Assembly (NCBI GenBank): GCA_018222585.1 | Contig: JAAFAB010000005.1 | Coordinates: 124,001-188,000, forward strand | Length of the DNA: 64,000 nt | From: Paracoccaceae bacterium | GTDB taxonomy: Bacteria; Pseudomonadota; Alphaproteobacteria; Rhodobacterales; Rhodobacteraceae | Direction of reading: 5' to 3' | Shown here: positions 49,612 to 61,096 of the stretch, piece after piece | Layout of the letters: each line of letters opens with the position of its first letter | How positions within the stretch are numbered: position 1 is the stretch's first letter | The notes under the pieces: generated by a model | Seen by the model: only the letters and a program-made list of their open reading frames with translations | Told to the model about the DNA's origin: nothing | The model's database searches: none | Program-made: the position numbers and the translations under genes

Positions 49612-50646
49612 TCAGACCTCCGAGCTTTCCTTCCAGCCGCCCAGGATCACTTCCTTGTCGGTCAGGTTGGCGTCGATGCGGGCCAGTTCCTCGTCGCTGA
49701 ACTCGAGGTTGGAGACAGCGCCGACGCAATCCACCACCTGCGAGGCCCGCGAGGCACCGATCAGCGCCGAGGTCACCCGGCCGCCGCGCAGAACCCAGGC
49801 AATCGCCATCTGGGCCAGGGTCTGACCGCGCGCCTGCGCCACCTCGTTCAGGCCGTTCAGCTTGGCGATCATCGCCTCGTCCACAAGGTCGGGGTTCAGG
49901 CTCTTGCCCTGCGCCGCGCGGGAGTCGCTGGGCACGCCCTTCAGGTACTTGCCCGTCAGCAGCCCCTGCGCCAGCGGCGTGAAGACGATCGAGCCCATGC
50001 CGAGATCATCCAGCGTATCCAGCAGCCCGTCCTCTTCGACCCAGCGGTTGAACATGTTGTAGCTGGGCTGGTGGATGACAAAAGGCGTCTTCAGTTCGCG
50101 CAGGATCGCATGGGCCTGCCGGGTGCGCTCGGAGTTGTAGGACGACACCCCGACATAAAGGGCCTTGCCCGCCCGCACGGCAGCATCCAGCGCCAGCATG
50201 GTCTCTTCCAGCGGCGTCTCGGGATCGGCGCGGTGGTGATAGAAGATATCGACGTATTCGACCCCCATCCGCTTCAGCGACTGGTCCAGCGAGGCGGTCA
50301 GGTACTTGCGCGAGCCCCAGTCGCCATAGGGGCCGGGCCACATGTCGTAGCCCGCCTTGGTGGACAGGATCAGCTCGTCCCGGTACGGGCGCCAGTCCTC
50401 GGCCATCAGGCGCCCGAAGGCGGTTTCGGCGCTGCCGTAGGGCGGGCCATAATTGTTGGCCAGGTCGAAATGGGTCACCCCGTGATCGAAAGCGGTGCGC
50501 AGGATATCGCGCTTGGTCTCATGCGGCGTGTCATCGCCGAAGTTGTGCCACAGCCCCAGCGAGATGGCGGGCAGCTTCAGCCCCGACCGGCCAAGGCGGC
50601 GGTAGGGCATGGTATCGTATCGGCTTTCTGCCGCGACATAGGTCAT
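49612..50646 (-). CDS. Aldo/keto reductase, YghZ (L-glyceraldehyde 3-phosphate reductase) type
   Basis: NADPH-dependent oxidoreductase of 344 residues with the TIM-barrel AKR layout: catalytic Asp/Tyr in FDLANNYGPPYGSAE, Lys in LSTKAGYDMWPGPYGDWGS, His in FYHHRADPETPLEE, and the cofactor segment ALIGASRASQVVD. The GYDMWPGPYGDWGSRKYL stretch is characteristic of the YghZ subgroup, which detoxifies methylglyoxal and reduces L-glyceraldehyde 3-phosphate. The ATG at 50646 follows GGAGGCTCCC. Confidence 0.92.
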   Translation of the reverse strand: MTYVAAESRYDTMPYRRLGRSGLKLPAISLGLWHNFGDDTPHETKRDILRTAFDHGVTHFDLANNYGPPYGSAETAFGRLMAEDWRPYRDELILSTKAGYDMWPGPYGDWGSRKYLTASLDQSLKRMGVEYVDIFYHHRADPETPLEETMLALDAAVRAGKALYVGVSSYNSERTRQAHAILRELKTPFVIHQPSYNMFNRWVEEDGLLDTLDDLGMGSIVFTPLAQGLLTGKYLKGVPSDSRAAQGKSLNPDLVDEAMIAKLNGLNEVAQARGQTLAQMAIAWVLRGGRVTSALIGASRASQVVDCVGAVSNLEFSDEELARIDANLTDKEVILGGWKESSEV

Positions 50647-50719
50647 GGGAGCCTCCATTGTTAGCGCATGACAGGGAGGTTCGCGATTTCGCCGGAAAGG
50701 TAAAGCCCCGAAGCGGCGT

Positions 50720-50857
50720 TCAGCGCCAGAGCACCGCCCCGAGGGTCAGCAGCCCCCAGACCGGCGGCGAGAGCGCCAGGCAGAGCAGAAGCGCCGCCTG
50801 CCAGGTCGGGCGCGGTGCGGAGGGCAGCGGAGGTGCACGCTTTTTCATCGCCGTCAT
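50720..50857 (-). CDS. Small membrane protein, 45 residues
   Basis: Open frame of 45 codons (42 from a second ATG): a basic, Pro-rich N-terminus (MTAMKKRAPPLPSAPRPTWQ) followed by a hydrophobic segment with a helix break (AALLLCLALSPPVWGLLTLG) and ending VLWR. GAAGG lies 4 bases before the ATG. It is divergent from the acyltransferase-like gene with a 16-base inverted repeat between. Not recognised; the basic-then-hydrophobic design and a good ribosome site support coding. Confidence 0.55.
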   Translation of the reverse strand: MTAMKKRAPPLPSAPRPTWQAALLLCLALSPPVWGLLTLGAVLWR

Positions 50858-50858
50858 T

Positions 50859-50874
50859 AACCTTCGTGAAGGTT
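50859..50874. promoter_or_regulatory. Inverted repeat in a divergent promoter
   Basis: AACCTTC-GT-GAAGGTT, seven-base perfect arms, in the 37-base gap between the divergent small membrane gene and the acyltransferase-like gene. Its left arm includes the ribosome site of the small gene. It could be an operator or an RNA hairpin. Confidence 0.4.
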
Positions 50875-50894
50875 TTGATTGTCTTAACTTGGAC

Positions 50895-51734
50895 ATGCGA
50901 CATGAGGACCTCTCGGATCTGGGCCCGACGCTTGGGCCCGACGGGCGGATGCACCGGCATCCCCATTACGCCACGACGCTGCGCGGCATGGGGGCAGAGC
51001 TGGGCCGCCTGCCCTGCGGCACGCTGACGGTGACCCGGCGGACCGGTCCGCTGCGCCTGCTCTGGCTGCCGCACCCCATGGTCTTGCCGGACCTCGCCAC
51101 CCTGCCCGCCCCGGCGCTGATCTCGGCCGCCTCGCGGGTACAGGACACGCGGCTGCATGGCTCGGGCGCGATCCGGATGCTGACGCCGCAGGCCCGCGCG
51201 GTGCTGCGCCTGACCCGCGACGCCGATCTGCAACGGTCCGGCCAGCATCAGAAATGGCGCAACCGGCTGCGCCATGCCGAACGGCAGCGGGTGCGGATCT
51301 GTCACGCCCCCCTGCCCCGTGATCCCGGCCACTGGTTGCTCCAGGCCGAGGCCGCGCAGCAGCGCGCCCGGGGCTATCGCGCCCTGCCGCCCGAGTTCGC
51401 GCTGCACTGGCCGCAGACCCGGCTGTTCCTGGCCCGCCGCGGCAGGCAGGTGCTGGCCGCCCAGCTCTTCCTGCTGCACGCCCCCGGCGCCAGCTACCAC
51501 ATCGGCTGGAGCGGGCCCGAAGGCCGCGCCGCCTCGGCCCACAACCTGCTGCTGTGGGAAGCCGGACGCTGGCTGGCATCGCAGGGCATCACCCGGCTGG
51601 ACCTCGGCCCCCTCGACCGTCACGGCCCCGGACTGGCCCGGTTCAAGCTGGGCAGCGGCGCGCGGATCGAGGCGACGGGCCACACATGGCTTGCCAGCCG
51701 CTTTCTTGCGCCATTGGGCCGCCTAATCGGCTGA
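50895..51734 (+). CDS. GNAT/FemAB-like acyltransferase (Acetyltransf_6 type)
   Basis: Protein of 279 residues, rich in Arg and Pro. The C-terminal half has features of the BioF2/FemAB-like GNAT group: LAAQLFLLHAPGASYHIGWSG, LLLWEAGRWLASQGITRLDLGP, then GLARFKLGSGARIEATG. The substrate is unknown; FemAB relatives aminoacylate cell-wall or peptide substrates. The ATG at 50895 is the best start, with no strong ribosome binding site. Divergent from a small membrane gene; typA follows 71 bases later. Confidence 0.78.
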   Translation: MRHEDLSDLGPTLGPDGRMHRHPHYATTLRGMGAELGRLPCGTLTVTRRTGPLRLLWLPHPMVLPDLATLPAPALISAASRVQDTRLHGSGAIRMLTPQARAVLRLTRDADLQRSGQHQKWRNRLRHAERQRVRICHAPLPRDPGHWLLQAEAAQQRARGYRALPPEFALHWPQTRLFLARRGRQVLAAQLFLLHAPGASYHIGWSGPEGRAASAHNLLLWEAGRWLASQGITRLDLGPLDRHGPGLARFKLGSGARIEATGHTWLASRFLAPLGRLIG

Positions 51735-51805
51735 TCCCCGCTTTGGGCCTTTCTTTTCTGCCCTTCCCGGGCTAGGGGCTGCGCGAGACCCTAAGAGGAC
51801 CCCAC

Positions 51806-53623
51806 ATGGATCTGCGTAATATCGCCATCATCGCCCACGTTGACCACGGCAAGACCACGCTCGTCGACGAGCTGCTGAAACAATCCGGTGCCTTCCGTGC
51901 CAACCAGGCCGTTGCCGAACGCGCCATGGATTCCAATGACCTGGAACGCGAACGCGGGATCACCATCCTTGCCAAGGCGACCTCGGTCGAGTGGAAAGGC
52001 ACCCGGATCAACATCGTCGACACCCCCGGCCACGCCGACTTCGGCGCCGAGGTGGAGCGGATTCTCTCGATGGTCGACGGCGTGGTCCTGCTGGTCGATG
52101 CCGCCGAGGGCCCGATGCCCCAGACCAAGTTCGTGACCTCGAAGGCGCTGGCCCTCGGCCTGCGCCCCATTGTGGTGCTGAACAAGGTCGACAAGCCCGA
52201 CGCCGAACCCGACCGCGCCCTGGACGAGGTGTTCGACCTGTTCTCCAGCCTGGACGCCGACGAGGATCAGCTGGACTTCCCGCACATGTACGCCTCGGGC
52301 CGCTCCGGCTGGGCCGACAATGAACTGGACGGCCCGCGCAAGAACCTCGACGCGCTGTTCCAGCTGATCGTCAACCACGTGCCCAAGCCCAAGCAACAGG
52401 CCAAGCAGGACGACGATTTCCGTATGCTGGCAGTGACCCTGGGCGCCGACCCCTTCGTCGGCCGGATGCTGACCGGCCGCGTCGAATCCGGCAAGGCCAA
52501 GGTCGGCCAGACCGTGCAGACGATCTCGCGCATCGGCCAGAAGGTCGAGCAGTTCCGGATCACCAAGATCCAGGCTTTCCGCGGCCTCGCCCAGCAGGAC
52601 ATCGAGGAAGCCGTCGCCGGCGATATCGTGTCGCTGGCCGGGATGACCAAGTCGACCGTGGCCGACACCATCTGCGCCCTCGCCGTGGACAAGCCGCTGG
52701 AAGCCCAGCCCATCGACCCGCCGACCATCACCGTGACCTTCGGCATCAACGACAGCCCGCTGGCCGGTCGTGACGGCAAGAAGGTGCAGTCGCGCGTCAT
52801 CCGCGACCGCCTGCTGAAGGAAGCCGAGACCAACGTGGCGATCAAGGTCGCCGATACCCCCGGCGGTGAGGCCTTCGAGGTCTCGGGCCGTGGCGAACTG
52901 CAGATGGGCGTGCTGATCGAGAACATGCGCCGCGAGGGCTTCGAGCTGTCGATCTCGCGTCCGCAGGTGATCCTGCGCGAGGACGAGAACGGCCAGAAGC
53001 TTGAGCCGATCGAGGAAGCCACCATCGACGTCGATGACGAATACTCGGGCGCGGTGATCGAGAAGCTGACCGGGGCCCGCAAGGGCGACCTGGTCGAGAT
53101 GCGGCAGGCCGGTGCGGGCAAGACCCGGATCATCGCCCATATCCCCTCGCGCGGGCTGATCGGCTATCACGGCGAATTCCTGACCGACACCCGTGGCACC
53201 GGGGTGCTGAACCGCGTGTTCCACTCCTGGGCCCCCTACAAGGGTCCGATTCCGGGCCGCCGCGCCGGTGTGCTGATCTCGATGGAGAACGGCCAGACCG
53301 TCGCCTATGCGCTGTGGAACCTGGAAGAGCGCGGCAAGATGTTCCTCGGCGCCCAGGCGGATGTCTACCAGGGCATGATCATCGGCGAGCACTCGCGTGA
53401 GAACGACTTGGAAGTGAACCCGCTGAAGGGCAAGAAGCTGACCAACGTCCGGGCCTCTGGCACCGATGACGCGGTCCGCCTGACCACGCCGGTCACGCTC
53501 TCGCTGGAAGAGGCCATCGCCTATATCAACGACGACGAGCTGGTCGAAGTGACGCCCAACGTGGTCCGCCTGCGCAAGCGCTACCTGGATCCGCATGAGC
53601 GCAAGCGCCAGTCGCGCGCCTGA
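51806..53623 (+). CDS. typA: Ribosome-associated GTPase TypA/BipA
   Basis: Elongation-factor-like GTPase that binds 70S ribosomes and matters under stress and in the cold. The 605-residue protein has the GTPase motifs [10 protein letters not shown], the switch region [18 protein letters not shown] and NKVDK, then the EF-G-like domains and the TypA C-terminal domain ([20 protein letters not shown] in outline). Ribosome site AAGAGGAC. A hairpin plus GAGTATTTT follows. Confidence 0.97.
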   Translation: MDLRNIAIIAHVDHGKTTLVDELLKQSGAFRANQAVAERAMDSNDLERERGITILAKATSVEWKGTRINIVDTPGHADFGAEVERILSMVDGVVLLVDAAEGPMPQTKFVTSKALALGLRPIVVLNKVDKPDAEPDRALDEVFDLFSSLDADEDQLDFPHMYASGRSGWADNELDGPRKNLDALFQLIVNHVPKPKQQAKQDDDFRMLAVTLGADPFVGRMLTGRVESGKAKVGQTVQTISRIGQKVEQFRITKIQAFRGLAQQDIEEAVAGDIVSLAGMTKSTVADTICALAVDKPLEAQPIDPPTITVTFGINDSPLAGRDGKKVQSRVIRDRLLKEAETNVAIKVADTPGGEAFEVSGRGELQMGVLIENMRREGFELSISRPQVILREDENGQKLEPIEEATIDVDDEYSGAVIEKLTGARKGDLVEMRQAGAGKTRIIAHIPSRGLIGYHGEFLTDTRGTGVLNRVFHSWAPYKGPIPGRRAGVLISMENGQTVAYALWNLEERGKMFLGAQADVYQGMIIGEHSRENDLEVNPLKGKKLTNVRASGTDDAVRLTTPVTLSLEEAIAYINDDELVEVTPNVVRLRKRYLDPHERKRQSRA

Positions 53624-53629
53624 AGGCTG

Positions 53630-53668
53630 CCGCCGGATCGCCTCCGGCGGGAGTATTTTCAGCCTGGT
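53630..53668 (+). terminator. Hairpin with GAGTATTTT (dispersed element copy 3) after typA
   Basis: Eight-base stem CCGCCGGA / TCCGGCGG, loop of five, directly followed by GAGTATTTTCAGCC. It is the third copy of the GAGTATTT element in the window and here clearly follows a stem, which suggests that the element serves as a transcript end. Confidence 0.65.
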
Positions 53669-53735
53669 GATGATCTAGGGGCGTCGGAGATGTTCTCCGG
53701 CGCCCTTCTTCGTCGGCAGTCGGGTTTGGGGGGGC

Positions 53736-54512
53736 TCAGATCTCGCGGGCGCGGTCGGCTGCCGCGGTGAGGGCCTTTGACAGGGCCTGATCGAAGGGGC
53801 TGTCCTTGAGCGCGATCAGCCCGGCGGCGGTGGTGCCGGCGTAGTCGATCATCTCCTGCACCTGGGCGGCGGGGCTCGCGCCCTCCTTCAGCATCTCCCC
53901 GGACGCGCGGAAGAGCTGGCGGATGGCACGCTCGGCCACTTCGGTTGCGATGCCCTGGGCGGTCGCATGTCGGATCATGCTGTCGGCGACATAGGCCACG
54001 AAGCCCGGCACCGGTCCGGTCATGGCGGTGAAATGGTCGATATGGGCTTCGACGGCGATCTCGTCCGTCTGGCCCATGGCACCGAAGAAACTGCGGGTGG
54101 CGGCGCGGTCGGTGTCGGTGACTTCGGCACTGGCGACCCAGGGGGTGTAGGCGAGGCACTGCGCGGCGGCGGGGCTGGACATGGCGCGGATCACGCGGGC
54201 GCTGCCGGTGGCCTGAGAGATCCCCTCCAGCGTCAGCCCGGCGATGACCGAGAGGACCAGCTTGTCGGAGGCGTCGATCTTCAGCGCAGGCATGGCGGCG
54301 GGGGGAATGCAGAGCAGGATCACGTCGCAGGCCTCGGCCAGCTCCTGCGGATCGGCGGTGAACGAGACCCCTGCCCCGCCCGCCAGCGGCACCGGCTGGC
54401 CCGAGCGGTTGGCCATCCAGAGGCTGCTGCCCGCCACGCCCCCGGTGAGTGCGCCCTGCGCCATGGCCTTGCCGAGCATGCCTGAGCCGATGATCCCGTA
54501 GGTGATGGACAT
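53736..54512 (-). CDS. Pyrroline-5-carboxylate reductase family protein
   Basis: NAD(P)-binding protein of 258 residues related to ProC, with the Rossmann loop GIIGSGMLGKAMAQGAL, the conserved LSVIAGLTLEGISQATG and VIRAMSSPAA (the RxMPN-type segment), and an alpha-helical dimerisation domain. In true ProC the substrate segment reads GSGPAY; here it is TGPVPGFVAYVADSM, and RAMPN is RAMSSP. A different substrate is therefore possible, and I do not assign the symbol proC. Confidence 0.8.
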   Translation of the reverse strand: MSITYGIIGSGMLGKAMAQGALTGGVAGSSLWMANRSGQPVPLAGGAGVSFTADPQELAEACDVILLCIPPAAMPALKIDASDKLVLSVIAGLTLEGISQATGSARVIRAMSSPAAAQCLAYTPWVASAEVTDTDRAATRSFFGAMGQTDEIAVEAHIDHFTAMTGPVPGFVAYVADSMIRHATAQGIATEVAERAIRQLFRASGEMLKEGASPAAQVQEMIDYAGTTAAGLIALKDSPFDQALSKALTAAADRAREI

Positions 54513-54713
54513 GGGGGCCTCCTGTTTGCGGGGAGGCTAGCAGGGGTGGGTTGGGGGTGGAAGGTGTGGGGAAGCCGAAGTTTCACCGGGCCAGCCTCAC
54601 GCCAGATGCCCGCTTGGAGCCCGTTTTGACCTTGATCCGACAGGCGAATACAAGGGCGAAATGAACATGCGTTCGACTGGCTGCAGGCGGGTTAGCTTTA
54701 GAGAGGAATGTGA

Positions 54714-55124
54714 ATGGAAAAGGACCCGGCCACCGGACAATGCCTTTGTGGCGCTGTGAAATTCCGCATATCCGGAGAATTCGAAAGCTTTTTTCTGTGC
54801 CATTGCGCCCGCTGCCGCAAGGACAGCGGTTCGGCCCATTCGGCAAACCTGTTTTCGTCCAATGCTGAAATTACCTGGGTTTCAGGCGAAGAAATCACCA
54901 AAGTGTTCCAGCTAGCTGGGTCTCGCCATGTGAAAAGCTTTTGCTCAAACTGCGGGTCCGCTCTCCCAGTTTCGCAGCCAGAGATTGGTTTGCTAATGGT
55001 GCCAGCAGGGGCGCTTGATAGCCAGCTCGAAATGAGGCCCAACGCGCACATCTGCTGCTCCAGTCGCGCGAATTGGGATGACGACCTGGCCTCCATCGAG
55101 AAGATCGACGGACTTCCTGGCTGA
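54714..55124 (+). CDS. GFA (glutathione-dependent formaldehyde-activating) family protein
   Basis: Zinc protein of 136 residues of the GFA/CENP-V family. It has the expected cysteine pattern: CLCG near the N-terminus, HCARCRK, and CSNCGS. The fold includes VKFRISGEF and the ALPVSQ region; the enzymatic role in the wider family is uncertain. The gene and its flanks (about 54600-55270) are visibly richer in A and T than the rest of the window, with different codon use (AAA, TTT, GAA), which suggests acquisition by transfer. Ribosome site GAGAGGAATGTG. Confidence 0.87.
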   Translation: MEKDPATGQCLCGAVKFRISGEFESFFLCHCARCRKDSGSAHSANLFSSNAEITWVSGEEITKVFQLAGSRHVKSFCSNCGSALPVSQPEIGLLMVPAGALDSQLEMRPNAHICCSSRANWDDDLASIEKIDGLPG

Positions 55125-55287
55125 ACGGTCGCTCCGATGGTCCATCTCTGACTGCATTCAGAGGATAAGGGGGAACGGCAGCAAAGCCCCGCACTGTCGA
55201 CATCAGGTGTAGCCGCTTTTGGACGAACCTCCCAAAGCTCTGCCTGACAGCGATGCGGTCTTTGCCCAGCCGACAGATCCCCCCACG

Positions 55288-55315
55288 AAAAAAGCCGCCC
55301 CCAACGGGAGCGGCC
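55288..55315 (-). terminator. Terminator of alaS-DUF1330 operon
   Basis: On the minus strand, stem GCCGCTCCC / GGGGGCGGC followed by TTTTTT, about 25 bases after the stop of the DUF1330 gene. Confidence 0.85.
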
Positions 55316-55339
55316 TTAAAAGCTCACTGACGCAGAGAC

Positions 55340-55630
55340 CTACTCCACGCCCTCCACGATCAGCAGATCGCGTTCCGAGGCGCCCCTGGCGTGGCTCATG
55401 GCCTCCTGGTAGTCAGGGCCGCGGTAGCAGGCCTCGGCGTCCTCCAGCGAGGGGAACTCGGCCACGACATTGCGCGCGCGGTCCTTGCCTTCCAGCTGCA
55501 CGTAGCGCCCGGCGCGGGCGAGGAACTTGCCGCCGTGCTTGGCGATGGCCGGGCCCGCCAGCTTGGCGTAGCGGCCGTAGGCCTCTTCATCGGTCACATG
55601 GACATGGGCGATCCAGTAGGCTTTGGGCAT
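55340..55630 (-). CDS. DUF1330 family protein
   Basis: Small cytosolic protein of 96 residues with a ferredoxin-like dimeric alpha/beta-barrel fold. The family pattern is clear: AYWIAHVHVTDEEAYGRYAKLA, KFLARAGRYVQLEG, VVAEFPSLEDAEACYRGPDYQEA in outline. No enzymatic role is established. It lies 12 bases after alaS with a good ribosome site (GAGGAGGGAC) and is probably cotranscribed. Confidence 0.9.
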   Translation of the reverse strand: MPKAYWIAHVHVTDEEAYGRYAKLAGPAIAKHGGKFLARAGRYVQLEGKDRARNVVAEFPSLEDAEACYRGPDYQEAMSHARGASERDLLIVEGVE

Positions 55631-55642
55631 GGGTCCCTCCTC

Positions 55643-58294
<2,652 letters not shown>

Positions 58295-58450
58295 TCTTGG
58301 CGGCCCTTGTCCCGGTTGCCTGACGGTCCCGCTGATTTAGCGGTCGTGAGGGGGAGTGTCTACCGCCCCCGGCGCAACGTCCGGGGGATTTGACCAGTGG
58401 ACAGGGGCTCGGCGGAGGAGGCGGGCGCCCTGCCCGCCTTCCCCCGGGCG

Positions 58451-58987
58451 TCAGTAGACGTAGACCTGGTAATCGTAGAGCGTCAGCTCGCGCCCGCCGT
58501 AGCCGATGTTGCAGCCTCCCGTGCGCGGGCCGATCTTGCCCGGCTGGTATCCCCCGTTGTGGGGTGCCAGGCAGAGGAAGAGCGGTGTCATGTCGGCCTC
58601 GTATCCAAGCTGGAAGGCATTGTTCGGAATGGCGCCTGGATATTCTGGCTGCTGCCAGTAGCCCGGGTTGTTGACCATCACCTCGTAGCTCTGCGTGCTG
58701 TATTCCTGTCCTCCGTAGCCATAATGGCAGCCATCGAACCCCGGGCGCACCTTGCCCACATGGCGGCCATTGAACGCCTCGGCTGCGCAAACGTACAGGA
58801 ATTCCCCGTTGTTTTCCTGGCCCTGCGCAATCGCGCCGTCGGGCACGTAGCCGCCCGAAGCCATGCGCCAGTCCGGGCCGGCCTGGACCCGGATCATGGG
58901 GGTGGCCCGCACCTCGGGCGCTCGGGCCAGATCCGCCCCGAGCGGGGCCAGCAGCAGCGCCGCGGCTGCAACGGTCATCGTCATCAT
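58451..58987 (-). CDS. Secreted protein with two DM9/DUF3421 repeats
   Basis: 178 residues with a signal peptide (MMTMTVAAAALLLAPLGADLARA) followed by a DM9-type (DUF3421) module. Two related repeats can be read: SGGYVPDGAIAQGQENNGEFLYVCAAE...GKVRPGFDGCHYGYGGQE and later AIPNNAFQLGYEADMTPLFLCLA...GKIGPRTGGCNIGYGGRE in outline. The domain is best known from eukaryotes, where members bind mannose or act in immunity; bacterial cases are few. The first ATG (58987) follows GGGG. It is separated from recA by a terminator. Function here is unknown. Confidence 0.82.
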   Translation of the reverse strand: MMTMTVAAAALLLAPLGADLARAPEVRATPMIRVQAGPDWRMASGGYVPDGAIAQGQENNGEFLYVCAAEAFNGRHVGKVRPGFDGCHYGYGGQEYSTQSYEVMVNNPGYWQQPEYPGAIPNNAFQLGYEADMTPLFLCLAPHNGGYQPGKIGPRTGGCNIGYGGRELTLYDYQVYVY

Positions 58988-59137
58988 AGAAAAATCCCCT
59001 GGATTGAAATACCCCCCGGGACTCGGTCCCCTTTCGCCCGGGATGTCCTTTTCTAGGGCAGCGCGGCGGGATCGGGGAAGAAAATATGGCCCGAGCCCCC
59101 CGCGACGATGGCAGTAGACCCGGGCCACGAAACGAAA

Positions 59138-59162
59138 GAGAGCGGCCCGAAGGCCGCCCTCT
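59138..59162 (-). terminator. Terminator of recA
   Basis: Stem GGGCGGCC / GGCCGC-TCTC with a TTCG loop on the minus strand, followed by TTTCGTTT, about 73 bases after the recA stop. The TTCG tetraloop supports a real hairpin. Confidence 0.7.
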
Positions 59163-59234
59163 TCAAACTCGTCTCCGGGCAATGCCGGAGGGCAATTTCC
59201 GCAGCGCCCCCCGGGGCGCCTGACATGCCGGGCC

Positions 59235-60308
59235 TCAGCCCTCCATCACGTCGTCGTCCTCATCCTTGTAGCCCTCGCCGAAGTCGAGCCCGTGCGCGGC
59301 ACGGATCTTGTCCTCGATCTCGTAGGAGATATCGGGGTTCTCACGCAGGAAGGTCTTGGCATTCTCACGCCCCTGGCCGATCCGCTCGTCGCCGTAGCTG
59401 TACCAGCTGCCCGACTTCTCGACCACACCGGCCTTGACGCCCATGTCGATCAGCTCGCCCATCTTCGAGATGCCCTCGCCGTACATGATGTCGAATTCGA
59501 CCTGCTTGAAGGGCGGGGCCACCTTGTTCTTCACCACCTTGACGCGGGTCGAGTTGCCGACCACCTCGTCGCGGTCCTTGATCGAGCCGATGCGGCGGAT
59601 GTCGAGGCGGACCGAGCTGTAGAACTTCAGCGCGTTGCCACCGGTGGTGGTTTCGGGGCTGCCGAACATCACGCCGATCTTCATGCGGATCTGGTTGATG
59701 AAGATCACCGTGCACTTGGTGCGGCTGATCGAGCCGGTCAGCTTGCGCATCGCCTGGGACATCAGGCGGGCATGGACACCGACCGAGCTGTCGCCCATGT
59801 CGCCTTCCAGTTCCGACTTCGGCGTCAGCGCCGCGACGGAGTCGACGATGATCATGGATACCGCGCCCGACCGCACCAGCGTGTCCGTGATCTCAAGCGC
59901 CTGTTCGCCGGTGTCGGGCTGCGAAATCAGCAACTCGTCCAGGTCGACGCCCAGCTTGCGGGCATATTGCGGATCCAGCGCGTGTTCGGCGTCGACGAAG
60001 GCGCAGACGCCGCCCTTCTTCTGTTCCTCTGCCACGCAGTGCAGCGTCAGCGTGGTCTTGCCCGAGCTCTCGGGCCCGTAGATTTCCACGATGCGGCCCT
60101 TGGGCAGGCCGCCGATGCCAAGCGCGATGTCGAGACCGAGAGAGCCGGTCGAGGTCGCCTCGATCTCCTGGATGGCATCCTTGCCACCCAGCTTCATGAT
60201 CGAGCCCTTGCCGAACTGCCGTTCGATCTGCGACAGCGCCGAATCCAGCGCCTTCTGCTTGTTGGGGTCTTTCTTGCCGTTCATGGAAAGTAGATCTGCC
60301 GTTGCCAT
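59235..60308 (-). CDS. recA: Recombinase RecA
   Basis: Strand-exchange protein and coprotease for LexA. The 357 residues include Walker A GPESSGKT (78-85), Walker B-type [14 protein letters not shown], loop L2 region [22 protein letters not shown] in outline and the acidic C-terminus [12 protein letters not shown] 60308 gives the family N-terminus MATADLL and follows AAGGG; the frame is open upstream. A LexA box lies 50 bases before it. Confidence 0.98.
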   Translation of the reverse strand: MATADLLSMNGKKDPNKQKALDSALSQIERQFGKGSIMKLGGKDAIQEIEATSTGSLGLDIALGIGGLPKGRIVEIYGPESSGKTTLTLHCVAEEQKKGGVCAFVDAEHALDPQYARKLGVDLDELLISQPDTGEQALEITDTLVRSGAVSMIIVDSVAALTPKSELEGDMGDSSVGVHARLMSQAMRKLTGSISRTKCTVIFINQIRMKIGVMFGSPETTTGGNALKFYSSVRLDIRRIGSIKDRDEVVGNSTRVKVVKNKVAPPFKQVEFDIMYGEGISKMGELIDMGVKAGVVEKSGSWYSYGDERIGQGRENAKTFLRENPDISYEIEDKIRAAHGLDFGEGYKDEDDDVMEG

Positions 60309-60358
60309 TGTTTGCACCCTTATTTCACACCCCGGAAGGGGCGGCAATCTCTGCCGGT

Positions 60359-60373
60359 GTTCGCCTCTTGTTC
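60359..60373 (-). promoter_or_regulatory. LexA (SOS) box of recA
   Basis: GTTC-GCCTCTT-GTTC on the plus strand (GAAC-N7-GAAC on the recA strand), a perfect alphaproteobacterial LexA operator 51-65 bases before the recA start. It validates the same motif at 19069. Confidence 0.85.
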
Positions 60374-60443
60374 CCGACTGTATGGGGGCAAAAGAAGAAC
60401 ATTACAATAAAATTCTTCACACCGCGACTTTGCGGGAGGGTGG

Positions 60444-60458
60444 TTAAAGAGTAGTTTA
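60444..60458. promoter_or_regulatory. Possible CtrA-type site between recA and sulfotransferase gene
   Basis: TTAA-AGAGTAG-TTTA, one mismatch from TTAA-N7-TTAA, 30 bases before the sulfotransferase start and 136 before recA. The match is weaker than at cckA and could be chance in this A/T-richer spacer. Confidence 0.3.
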
Positions 60459-60487
60459 CCCCGGTGAAACAGGTCTAAGGTGCCGGA

Positions 60488-61096
60488 ATGCTGGTATTTT
60501 CCAAGGCGCGGCTGGTGTTCCTCTCGGTGCCGAAAACCGGAACAACCGCCTACGAATCCGCCCTCGCGCCGCTGGCCGACATCCATGTCGCGAACCCGCC
60601 CGAGCTGAAGCACGCCCCCGTCTACCGATACAACCGCTTTTTCCGGCCCATGCTGGAGAAGTTCATCGGCGAGGACCTCGAGGTGCTGGCCGTGGTGCGC
60701 GAGCCGGTGTCCTGGCTCGGCTCCTGGTATCGCTTCCGCCAGCGGCCCTTCATGCAGGGCAAGGCGAATTCCACCGAGGGGATCAGCTTCGACGCCTTCG
60801 TGGAGGCCTATTGCCAGGGCAAGCGGCCCGGATTCGCCAATGTCGGCAGCCAGGCCAAGTTCCTCGAACCGGCCGGCAACGGCACCGCCGCCACGAAGCT
60901 GTTCCGCTACGAGGACCAGCAGGGGCTGCGCAGCTGGCTGGAAGCGCGCCTGGAAACCCGAATCGAGACCGCGCGCGAGAATGTCTCGCCCGCCCTGCCC
61001 CTCACCCTGTCGCCGGAGGTCGAGCAGAAGCTGCGCCGCAAGTGCGTCGAGGAGTTCGCGCTCTGGGACGGGATCCCGGCGGATCAGACCATCTGA
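60488..61096 (+). CDS. Sulfotransferase family protein
   Basis: Small sulfotransferase-type protein of 202 residues. The phosphosulfate-binding loop VPKTGTTAYESAL is at residues 14-26, and the 3'-phosphate site is in VVREPVSWLGSWYRF. Family members transfer sulfate from PAPS to lipids, glycans or small molecules; the acceptor is unknown. It ends inside the 3' end of the convergent cckA, with a 13-base overlap, and begins at the divergent recA promoter region. Confidence 0.85.
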   Translation: MLVFSKARLVFLSVPKTGTTAYESALAPLADIHVANPPELKHAPVYRYNRFFRPMLEKFIGEDLEVLAVVREPVSWLGSWYRFRQRPFMQGKANSTEGISFDAFVEAYCQGKRPGFANVGSQAKFLEPAGNGTAATKLFRYEDQQGLRSWLEARLETRIETARENVSPALPLTLSPEVEQKLRRKCVEEFALWDGIPADQTI

